Assembly (NCBI GenBank): GCA_017445425.1
Contig: JAFSUF010000001.1
Location: 1-60,581, forward strand
Source of the DNA: Bacteroidales bacterium
GTDB taxonomy: Bacteria; Bacteroidota; Bacteroidia; Bacteroidales; UBA932
Direction of reading: 5' to 3'
DNA: 60,581 nt
Shown: piece by piece, positions 44,830-52,078 of the stretch
How the letters are laid out: each line of letters begins with the position of its first letter
Position numbering within the stretch: the stretch's first letter is position 1
Translations under genes and position numbers: made by a program
The notes under the pieces: model-generated
Told to the model about the DNA's origin: nothing
Databases searched by the model: none
Seen by the model: only the letters and a program-made list of their open reading frames with translations

Positions 44830-46965
44830 TTACTCTTTCTCGCCCAGGAGTTTCATGATTTCGATGACGCACTTTGCGATGCGGGTACCGGGGCCAAAGA
44901 TGGCTGCTGCACCGCTCTTATAGAGGAAGTCGTAGTCCTGAGGCGGGATAACGCCACCCACGATCACGATGATATCCTCGCGGCCGTACTTCTTGAGCTC
45001 CTCCACAACCTGCGGCACGAGGGTCTTGTGACCTGCTGCAAGCGAGGATACGCCCAGTACGTGTACGTCGTTCTCCACAGCCTCTTTCACAGCCTCTTCG
45101 GGAGTCTGGAACAGAGGACCCATATCCACGTCGAATCCGCAGTCTGCGTAGCCGGTGGCTACCACCTTGGCACCGCGGTCGTGACCGTCCTGGCCGAGCT
45201 TGGCAACCATTATGCGGGGCTGACGGCCCTCCTTCTTTGCGAAGGAAGCCACCATCTCCTTGGCTTTCTCGAATTCTGCGTCCTTCTTGATTTCAGAAGA
45301 ATAAACACCTGTATTCATACGGATTACGGCTTTATAACGTCCTACTACTTTTTCACAAGCATCGCTGATTTCACCCAGGGTCGCGCGCAGCTTGGCAGCC
45401 TCTACGGCAAGTTCAAGCAGATTGCCTTCGCCAGTTTCCACGCTCTTGGTGATTGCGGCAAGGGCAGCCTCCACAGCGGCATTGTCACGCTTTGCGCGGA
45501 GGTCTTTGAGGCGTGCCACCTGGCTCTCGCGAACCTTGGTGTTGTCCACGTCAAGAATCTCGATGGGATCCTCGTGGTCAAGCACGAACTCGTTGATACC
45601 GATGATTTTCTCGATGCCGGAGTCGATGCGTGCCTGCTTGCGTGCAGCGGCCTCCTCGATGCGGAGTTTGGGGATGCCGGTCTCGATGGCCTTTGCCATA
45701 CCGCCGAGTTCCTCCACCTCCTGGATATGCTTCCAGGCGGAGTGTGCGATCTCATTGGTGAGCGACTCTACATAGTAAGAACCGGCCCAGGGGTCAACGC
45801 TCTTGCATACGGAGGTCTCTTCCTGGATGTAAATCTGAGTGTTACGGGCGATACGCGCACTGAAGTCGGTAGGCAGCGCAATTGCCTCGTCAAGGGCGTT
45901 GGTGTGCAGACTCTGGGTATGACCAAGGGCAGCGCCCATCGCCTCGATGCAGGTACGTGCCACGTTGTTGAACGGATCCTGAGCGGTGAGCGACCAGCCT
46001 GAAGTCTGGCTATGGGTACGCAGTGCAAGGCTCTTGGGGTTCTTGGGGTCGAACTGCTTTACAATCTTAGCCCAAAGCATACGGGCTGCGCGCATCTTTG
46101 CGATCTCCATAAAGTGGTTCATACCGATTGCCCAGAAGAACGACAGGCGCGGTGCGAACGCATCTACCTCGATGCCAGCCTTGATACCGGTGCGCAAGTA
46201 CTCCAGACCGTCGGCCAGGGTGTAGGCAATCTCTATGTCGTTGGTTGCGCCAGCCTCCTGCATGTGGTAACCCGATATGGAGATCGAGTTGAACTTGGGC
46301 ATGAACTTGGAGGTGTATGCAAAGATGTCACCGATGATGCGCATTGAGAATGCCGGCGGATAGATGTATGTGTTACGCACCATGAACTCCTTGAGGATGT
46401 CGTTCTGGATGGTACCGGCCATCTCTTCAAGCTTGACGCCCTGCTCCAGGCCGGCCACGATGTAGAAGGCCATGATGGGGAGCACGGCGCCGTTCATTGT
46501 CATGGAGACGGACATCTTGCCCAGGGGAATCTGGTCAAAGAGCACCTTCATATCCTCTACAGAGCAGATGGATACACCTGCCTTACCCACGTCACCCACA
46601 ACGCGCGGGTGGTCTGCGTCGTATCCGCGGTGGGTTGCAAGGTCAAATGCCACCGACAGACCCTTCTGGCCGGAAGCCAGGTTGCGGCGGTAGAATGCGT
46701 TGGATTCCTCCGCTGTGGAGAAACCGGCGTACTGGCGGATGGTCCAGGGACGCATCACGTACATTGTGGAGTAAGGTCCGCGAAGGTTGGGGGCGATACC
46801 TGCAGCATAGTTCAGGTGCTCCATATCTTCGAGATCCTTTGCTGTATAGAGTCCTTTGACGTCTATCTTTTCCGGGGTGTGCCAGAGTTCTTCCTGACCC
46901 TTGTTGCAGCCGCATTCGGCAGCCTTTGCACCCTTGAATTCTATATCTTTGAAATTCGGTCTCAT
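44830..46965 (-). CDS. mutB: Methylmalonyl-CoA mutase, large (alpha, catalytic) subunit
   Basis: The 711-residue adenosylcobalamin enzyme interconverts succinyl-CoA and (R)-methylmalonyl-CoA, the route to propionate in Bacteroidales. The N-terminal TIM barrel (about 20-560) has [58 protein letters not shown] and [19 protein letters not shown]. The C-terminal B12-binding domain (about 580-710) has the base-off DxHxxG motif in [12 protein letters not shown] (His near 594) and [11 protein letters not shown]. All catalytic regions appear intact. It follows mutA by 12 bases in an operon that starts with purE. Confidence 0.97.
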   Translation of the reverse strand: MRPNFKDIEFKGAKAAECGCNKGQEELWHTPEKIDVKGLYTAKDLEDMEHLNYAAGIAPNLRGPYSTMYVMRPWTIRQYAGFSTAEESNAFYRRNLASGQKGLSVAFDLATHRGYDADHPRVVGDVGKAGVSICSVEDMKVLFDQIPLGKMSVSMTMNGAVLPIMAFYIVAGLEQGVKLEEMAGTIQNDILKEFMVRNTYIYPPAFSMRIIGDIFAYTSKFMPKFNSISISGYHMQEAGATNDIEIAYTLADGLEYLRTGIKAGIEVDAFAPRLSFFWAIGMNHFMEIAKMRAARMLWAKIVKQFDPKNPKSLALRTHSQTSGWSLTAQDPFNNVARTCIEAMGAALGHTQSLHTNALDEAIALPTDFSARIARNTQIYIQEETSVCKSVDPWAGSYYVESLTNEIAHSAWKHIQEVEELGGMAKAIETGIPKLRIEEAAARKQARIDSGIEKIIGINEFVLDHEDPIEILDVDNTKVRESQVARLKDLRAKRDNAAVEAALAAITKSVETGEGNLLELAVEAAKLRATLGEISDACEKVVGRYKAVIRMNTGVYSSEIKKDAEFEKAKEMVASFAKKEGRQPRIMVAKLGQDGHDRGAKVVATGYADCGFDVDMGPLFQTPEEAVKEAVENDVHVLGVSSLAAGHKTLVPQVVEELKKYGREDIIVIVGGVIPPQDYDFLYKSGAAAIFGPGTRIAKCVIEIMKLLGEKE

Positions 46966-46977
46966 AGTGATAATCTT

Positions 46978-48849
46978 TTAGAGTTCCTCGATACCCATCA
47001 TTTTCTGATATTCCTTGAGGGTTTCAAGGACGTTGCACCTGATATTGATGTAATTCATAATGCCTTTGGCCTCGAGTTCCGGACGGCATTCGGGATCGCC
47101 GGCCACAACCACGACAGCCTTGTCGCCTATGGCCTCGGCAATCTGCGGTACGGCCTCGGCATATTCATCGTCGGCAGAGCAAGCCACCACGATGTCGGCC
47201 TTAGCTTCCAGAGCGGCTTTGACGCCCTCTTCTATAGTGCTGAAACGGTTGTTGTCCACCACCTTGAATCCGGCTACAGCAAAGAAGTTGCAGCTGAACT
47301 GTGCGCGTGCACGGCACATCGCCAGGTTGCCGAATGTGAGCATGAACGCCAAAGGCTGCTTGCCGCTGCGGTCGGTTGCAAGACGCAGCGCCTCGAATGC
47401 CTGGCTGCCGCGGTAAACCTCCAGGGGCTCGGCCTCTTTCTCGCAGCTGCAAGAGGTCTTGCAGGCGCCGCGCTTTACCATTTCAGGAGTGATCTCTTCG
47501 CCGGCCTTCTCCAGGAAGTTGGGGTACTGGTTGCTTCCCAGGATTGTTTCGCGGCGGCGTGCGATGTTGAGGTCGCGCTTTGCTGCCACATCTTTGATGG
47601 CGGCCTGGATGCTGCCGGCCTTGAAGGCTGCAGTGTAGCCGCCCTGCTCCTCTACACCCTTGAAGATGTTCCAGGCGGAGTTCATTATGGAAGCGGTGAG
47701 GTTTTCGATATAATAGCTGCCGCCTGCGGGATCGACCACCTTGTCAAAATGGGCCTCCTCCTTGAGGATGGACTGTACGTTGCGCGCCATACGGTTGGAG
47801 AATTCGCCCGGCTTGCGGTAAGCGTGGTCAAAGGGGAGTACCTCTATGGAATGCACGCCCGCGATGGCAGCCGACATAGCCTCGGTAGTGTCGCGGAGCA
47901 TATTTACGTAAGAGTCATAGACTGTCTGGTTCCAGCTGCTGGTCACTGCGTGGCTCTGGATCTTTTGTGCGCAGGGACACTCGACGCCGTATGCCTTTGC
48001 AATGTTGGCCCACAGCACGCGGGCTGCGCGGAACTTGGCGATCTCAAAGAAATAGTTGCCGCTGATGGCGAAGGTGAACTTGATGCGCTTTGCAACCTCT
48101 TCTGCAGCGAGGCCGCGCTCTGTGAGGGCTGCCATATATTCGCTGGCGACCGCCATGCCGTAGCCCAGCTCCTGGCTGATGCTGCTGCCGGCGTTGTTGA
48201 AGTCATAGGCCTGGACATTGATTACGCGGATGCGGGGATACTCTGCCACAGCCTTTACGCACTCTGCGAGCTTGTCAAAGGAATCTTCGCAGACATGACC
48301 CTTTACGGTGAGGGCGTGCAGCGGGCTGAAGTCGAACGATGCGCGGATGTCTTCTTTTGCGACGCCCTGCTCAGAGGCCACCTTCAGGAAGCTGGCAATC
48401 AGCGGGAAGGTCTTGCCAGCACAGCAACCGGTAAAGTTGATTTCAACGGCGGCGATGGAGATACCTTTAAGCAGGGTCTTCATCTCTGCATCGGTCAGGC
48501 CTTTCTTGCCGTCAACCTTGAATCCGAGCGAATTTACACCCTTCATCAGGCCGTCCAGTGCAAGCGCGTTGGCCTTCTCGGGGCCCTCGCACAGGCAGTA
48601 ATCCTGGCGGATCAGCCATTCATTGTTGTTCTTGACGCCACGGACAAACGGGAATTGTCCCGGTTCACTGTCCAGGAACTTGATTTCAGAAAGATTCTCC
48701 GCACGGTAGTACGGACGAACCGAAAAGCCCTCCTGGGTCTTCCAGACAAGCTTCTTGTCGTAGTCAGCCCCCTTGAGGTCTTTGATTATCACCTCTTCCC
48801 ACTGCTCGGTGGTCACCGGGGGGAATTCGGCAAACAGTTTTTCGGACAT
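46978..48849 (-). CDS. mutA: Methylmalonyl-CoA mutase, small (beta) subunit
   Basis: The 623-residue partner of MutB has the same layout: a TIM-barrel region (about 30-440) with DYDKKLVWKTQEGFSVRPYY, FDFSPLHALTVKG, FTFAISGNYFFEIAKFRAARVLWANI and VDPAGGSYYIENLT, and a B12-domain-like C-terminus (about 485-623). That end lacks DxHxxG: the matching stretch reads MLTFGNLAMCRARAQF, as expected for a non-cobalamin-binding beta subunit. A Cys-rich linker (CKTSCSC, near 461-467) joins the halves. It lies 18 bases behind purE and 12 before mutB. Confidence 0.95.
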   Translation of the reverse strand: MSEKLFAEFPPVTTEQWEEVIIKDLKGADYDKKLVWKTQEGFSVRPYYRAENLSEIKFLDSEPGQFPFVRGVKNNNEWLIRQDYCLCEGPEKANALALDGLMKGVNSLGFKVDGKKGLTDAEMKTLLKGISIAAVEINFTGCCAGKTFPLIASFLKVASEQGVAKEDIRASFDFSPLHALTVKGHVCEDSFDKLAECVKAVAEYPRIRVINVQAYDFNNAGSSISQELGYGMAVASEYMAALTERGLAAEEVAKRIKFTFAISGNYFFEIAKFRAARVLWANIAKAYGVECPCAQKIQSHAVTSSWNQTVYDSYVNMLRDTTEAMSAAIAGVHSIEVLPFDHAYRKPGEFSNRMARNVQSILKEEAHFDKVVDPAGGSYYIENLTASIMNSAWNIFKGVEEQGGYTAAFKAGSIQAAIKDVAAKRDLNIARRRETILGSNQYPNFLEKAGEEITPEMVKRGACKTSCSCEKEAEPLEVYRGSQAFEALRLATDRSGKQPLAFMLTFGNLAMCRARAQFSCNFFAVAGFKVVDNNRFSTIEEGVKAALEAKADIVVACSADDEYAEAVPQIAEAIGDKAVVVVAGDPECRPELEAKGIMNYINIRCNVLETLKEYQKMMGIEEL

Positions 48850-48867
48850 GATAATGGTTTGTTTTTA

Positions 48868-49380
48868 TTAGTTTGTTTTGAACTTGTATGTAATTTTTGA
48901 GAGATCTTCATTGGCTTTTGTTACCTTGCTCTTGAGAGACTCCTTGAAAGCGACCAATTTAGCCATATACTTATCATCGCCGGCGGCGAGAATCTGCATT
49001 GCAAAGATGGCGGCGTTTTTGGCCCCGTCCAGCGCCATCGTGGCCACGGGGATGCCGCCTGGCATCTGCAGTATGGAGAGTACAGAATCCCAGCCGTCCA
49101 TGGAGTTGGAAGATTTCACGGGGATGCCGATTACCGGCAGGGGTGTGGAGGCTGCAATCACCCCGGGGAGATGTGCGGCACCGCCGGCGGCGGCAATTAT
49201 AACCTTCACCCCGCGCACGTGCGCATTGCGGGCAAACTGCGCGACCTGTTCAGGGGTGCGGTGCGCGCTGAGGGCGTTGATCTCAAAGGGGATTTCCATC
49301 TCGTCAAGGAAGTCAGCAGCAGGCTTGACTACGGGCATATCAGAAACACTGCCCATAATTATGCTTATAACCGGAGTCAT
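48868..49380 (-). CDS. purE: N5-carboxyaminoimidazole ribonucleotide mutase PurE
   Basis: The 170-residue class I PurE converts N5-CAIR to CAIR in purine synthesis. IIMGSVSDMPVVKPAADFL (about 7-25) with the SDMP loop, SAHRTPEQVAQFA, IIAAAGGAAHLPGVIAA (about 60-76), PVIGIPV and MPGGIPVATMALDGAKNAAIFAMQIL are the active-site and core motifs, and the length is normal. It has its own promoter and heads an operon with mutA and mutB, and it is divergent from hpt, another purine gene. Confidence 0.96.
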   Translation of the reverse strand: MTPVISIIMGSVSDMPVVKPAADFLDEMEIPFEINALSAHRTPEQVAQFARNAHVRGVKVIIAAAGGAAHLPGVIAASTPLPVIGIPVKSSNSMDGWDSVLSILQMPGGIPVATMALDGAKNAAIFAMQILAAGDDKYMAKLVAFKESLKSKVTKANEDLSKITYKFKTN

Positions 49381-49402
49381 CGATTATTTGTTTTTAAGAA
49401 TA

Positions 49403-49434
49403 CAAAATTAGTCTTAAATTCGCACATTCACAAA
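49403..49434 (-). promoter_or_regulatory. Promoter of the purE-mutA-mutB operon
   Basis: On the minus strand TTTG (49431-49434), a 20-base spacer and TAATTTTG (49403-49410) match both parts of the Bacteroidota sigma-AB (housekeeping) consensus TTTG-N19-21-TAnnTTTG. The -7 box is 22 bases upstream of the purE ATG. Confidence 0.75.
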
Positions 49435-49455
49435 CCCAAATTGACCTCTTTCAGG

Positions 49456-50007
49456 ATGGAATCGATCAGAATCAACGGAAAGGACTTTGTGCCCTATATA
49501 TCAAACGATAAGATAATCGCAGCTGTGGACAAGGTGGCTGCGGAACTGAACAACGATTTCTTTGGCAGCGGCGTCACCCCGGTGATTCTTTGCGTGCTCA
49601 ACGGCTCCATCATTTTCTGCGGGCACCTGATGCCCAGGCTCAAATTTTCGTGCGAGCTGGCGTCCATCCGCCTCAAGTCCTACGAGGGGACTAAGTCCAC
49701 GGGCGATGTCAAGGAGGTGATAGGTCTCGACATCGACCTCTCGGGCCGTACGGTAATTATCGTGGAGGACATTGTGGATACAGGCGCCACCATCGAGTCG
49801 CTCGTAAGCCAGCTGAAAGAAAAGGGGGCAGTTGACGTTCGCATCTGCACCTTCTCCCTCAAGACTGACGTCTATAAGCGCAATATCAAGATAGACTATA
49901 TGGGGATGGAGATTGCAAACAAGTTCATCGTGGGCTGGGGCCTGGATTATGACCAGATGGGCCGCCAGCTTGCCGATATCTACATTTTGAAAGATCAATT
50001 GGAATAG
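49456..50007 (+). CDS. hpt: Hypoxanthine phosphoribosyltransferase
   Basis: ATG 49456 gives 183 residues with the normal N-terminus MESIRINGKDFVPYI; an open frame upstream runs into purE and is not coding. Hpt salvages hypoxanthine (and usually guanine) with PRPP to give IMP/GMP. The PRPP-binding signature VIIVEDIVDTGATIESLVSQL (about 97-117), VLNGSIIFCGHL and the C-terminal FIVGWGLDYDQMGRQL are type I phosphoribosyltransferase features. The next gene, adk, starts 2 bases after its stop, so the pair forms a nucleotide operon divergent from purE. Confidence 0.95.
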   Translation: MESIRINGKDFVPYISNDKIIAAVDKVAAELNNDFFGSGVTPVILCVLNGSIIFCGHLMPRLKFSCELASIRLKSYEGTKSTGDVKEVIGLDIDLSGRTVIIVEDIVDTGATIESLVSQLKEKGAVDVRICTFSLKTDVYKRNIKIDYMGMEIANKFIVGWGLDYDQMGRQLADIYILKDQLE

Positions 50008-50009
50008 CC

Positions 50010-50576
50010 ATGAATTATTATGTACTTTTTGGCCCTCCCGGTGCTGGCAAGGGCACATTTGCAAAACTTTTGGTGGAGCATAAAGGATATTATCATATAT
50101 CCACAGGCGATTTGCTCCGAAAAGAGATCGCCGCCGGCACCTCCCTCGGGCTGGAGGCTAAAAGCCTGATAGAGAAAGGGAACCTGGTTCCCGACGAGGT
50201 GGTCTGCGGAATGATCCGCTCAGAATTTGCTGCAAACACAGATGTCCGCGGCTTCCTGCTGGACGGTTTTCCCCGTACTGTTGCCCAGGCCGAGGCCCTG
50301 GATAAGATCCTGGCAGATATGGGCGCAGAACTCACCCGGGTGGTATCCATCTATATCACAGACGATGAGGTCCGACGCCGTATCAAAGGGCGCGCGGCGG
50401 TAGAGAACAGGGCAGACGATGCTGATGACGAAATCATCACCACCCGCATCCGCAACTATCACGAAAAGACCGAGCCAGTCATCAACTACTACAAGGCTCA
50501 GGACAAGTATTTCGAAGTTGTTGCCGACGGTACCATAGAGCAGAACTACAAGAAAGTAGAAGCCTTGATAGACTAA
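50010..50576 (+). CDS. adk: Adenylate kinase
   Basis: The 188-residue enzyme balances ATP, ADP and AMP. P-loop GPPGAGKGTFAKLL (about 8-21), HISTGDLLRKEIAAGTSLG (AMP site, about 28-46), GFLLDGFPRTVAQAEAL (about 80-96) and RRRIKGRAAVENRADDADDEIITTRI (LID region and conserved Arg residues) are present. It is the short form: the LID is a brief loop without the zinc-binding Cys residues of the long form. It ends before a strong bidirectional terminator. Confidence 0.96.
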   Translation: MNYYVLFGPPGAGKGTFAKLLVEHKGYYHISTGDLLRKEIAAGTSLGLEAKSLIEKGNLVPDEVVCGMIRSEFAANTDVRGFLLDGFPRTVAQAEALDKILADMGAELTRVVSIYITDDEVRRRIKGRAAVENRADDADDEIITTRIRNYHEKTEPVINYYKAQDKYFEVVADGTIEQNYKKVEALID

Positions 50577-50589
50577 TTGATTGTCAAAC

Positions 50590-50626
50590 AACAAAAAACC
50601 CGGTCTTTTCGGCCGGGTTTTTTGTT
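50590..50626. terminator. Bidirectional Rho-independent terminator
   Basis: Perfect 14-base arms (50590-50603 and 50613-50626, AACAAAAAACCCGG and its complement) enclose a 9-base loop. The GC-rich core CCCGG is flanked by A and T runs, so it works in both directions. It sits between the convergent ends of adk and the lipoprotein gene at 50638. Confidence 0.9.
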
Positions 50627-50637
50627 AGACAGAATTG

Positions 50638-52077
50638 TCAATCTTTATCAGTGTCAATGACAGCAAAGAATTCGCCTCGTTTGAGCAGGCGGTAGAGGTC
50701 GCCGTTGGGGTGTTCGAACAGCAGGTACTGGAGTGTGGCCTCTTTGAAAGAATTCGGTCTCCAGCTGCCATATACAAACACGTGGCCGTCGTTATCGGCC
50801 GCCATAGACATTATCATGAGCGCGGAGTGGCCGTCCTGGTCAATCAGAGGGCCGTGGTCCTTGATTTCGCGGTGCAGCCCCTCATCTTTGAGCGAGATGC
50901 TGCGCAGATGGATTTTGCGCTCTACATATTCAGGACTGCCTGGATCGATCTCGCGCTCAACCTCGCTGAATATTGTGCGGGCGTCTTCAAGGTCTTCATA
51001 CTGGCAGAAATAGAGGCGGTCGCCGCCCACTGCTGTCTCGAAATACGATGAGCCGATGTATGCAACCGGCTCGAATGCTTCACCGGAGACGATATCCTTT
51101 GAGGGGTCAAATATCCACAGGCGCTCGTCGCCGCCGCCCAGGGTGCCCTGTATGAAGTAGCACTTGTCGCGGTCGGGGAAGGGGCTCAGCCAGGTCCAGG
51201 CGCGTTGCTCGTTGCGTGCCTCGGAAACGGGAGTCTCATCAATCAACTCTCCCTTAGGCAAAACGTTGTCGTAAGTCGTGATGCTGTCGGATTCCGGATT
51301 ATAGCAATACAGATTGCCAAAGTCGTTTTCATAGGAATAGTTCCTTTTCCAGAGAGTGAACCACACATTGCTGTCCTTGTCCACAAAGAACCAGAAAGAT
51401 GCGCCCAGACGGCCGTCCACTACCTTGCCGCAATCCTTTTTCTCTCCGCTGGCGATATCTATGCTCATCAGGTGGCATCCGTCCTCCTTGTATATTTCGG
51501 GTACGAAAGGAACGCTGAACACATACAGTTTCTTAAGCACGGGATCCACGGCTATGGCAGAATATATGGAGTAACGGGGCTTTACGATGCCAAAGTCGCG
51601 GAACTCACCTGTAGCCATCTCATAGCCGAACACGTGCGCGCCGGGGTAAGCCTCGATACCCTCTTTCCAGTAGTTGGAGAGGTGGGTGCAGAAATAGAGC
51701 CAGCCGTCACATTCCACAATGGGACTGTGGATTTTGCCCTGTTGGAACGGCAGGTCTTGCTCGCCGCACTGGTATGTCATATCCTCCACCAGCATAGTGT
51801 GGCGGTATGTGCGCGGGTCAAATTTGTGGAAACCGGCACCGTGGCTCTTGGCGTGGGTAGAAGAGCCAAAGTAGCAATTGCCGTCGCTTGCCACGGCCAT
51901 ACCCTGCCACTGGCCGTCCCACTCCTTGCATATCTTGTTCATCGATATGGAGTAGATTTTGTTTTTCATAGCCTCGGTGTCGGGCTCTACGGCCTCTGTG
52001 GCCGCTTTTTTCTCCTGGCAGGAAACAGACATGACTGTGACGATGGCGGCAGCCGCCGCGAAAATGAATTTTTTCAT
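50638..52077 (-). CDS. Lipoprotein, probable beta-propeller, unknown function
   Basis: I do not recognise a named family. The 479-residue protein has a lipobox (VMSVSC, Cys20). The rest looks like a beta-propeller: repeated pieces with a strand pattern and aromatic/Gly-Asp turns, such as GMAVASDGNCYFGSSTHAK, GWLYFCTHLSNYW, AVDPVLKKLYVFSVPF, DKDSNVWFTLWKR and DNDGHVFVYGSWRPN. Acid and His residues (CGEQDLPFQQGKIHSPIVECDGWLYF) recall sugar-acid lyase or lactonase propellers, but that is a guess. It starts one base after the stop of the 899-codon frame (TAATATG), so the two proteins are made together. It ends at the bidirectional terminator. Confidence 0.65.
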   Translation of the reverse strand: MKKFIFAAAAAIVTVMSVSCQEKKAATEAVEPDTEAMKNKIYSISMNKICKEWDGQWQGMAVASDGNCYFGSSTHAKSHGAGFHKFDPRTYRHTMLVEDMTYQCGEQDLPFQQGKIHSPIVECDGWLYFCTHLSNYWKEGIEAYPGAHVFGYEMATGEFRDFGIVKPRYSIYSAIAVDPVLKKLYVFSVPFVPEIYKEDGCHLMSIDIASGEKKDCGKVVDGRLGASFWFFVDKDSNVWFTLWKRNYSYENDFGNLYCYNPESDSITTYDNVLPKGELIDETPVSEARNEQRAWTWLSPFPDRDKCYFIQGTLGGGDERLWIFDPSKDIVSGEAFEPVAYIGSSYFETAVGGDRLYFCQYEDLEDARTIFSEVEREIDPGSPEYVERKIHLRSISLKDEGLHREIKDHGPLIDQDGHSALMIMSMAADNDGHVFVYGSWRPNSFKEATLQYLLFEHPNGDLYRLLKRGEFFAVIDTDKD

Positions 52078-52078
52078 A

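Noticed and set aside
46609-48900. A 763-codon open frame on the plus strand opposite mutA and mutB
   Set aside because: It is antisense to two clearly functional mutase genes, and its sequence shows no domain pattern. Long antisense frames are common opposite GC-rich, codon-biased genes.
49171-49455. Upstream extension of the hpt reading frame
   Set aside because: It would overlap purE antisense and add 95 residues foreign to the family; ATG 49456 fits the known N-terminus.
48850-49455. Cobalamin riboswitch ahead of the mutase genes
   Set aside because: The purE leader is about 20 bases and the purE-mutA gap is 18 bases, too short for a B12 aptamer.
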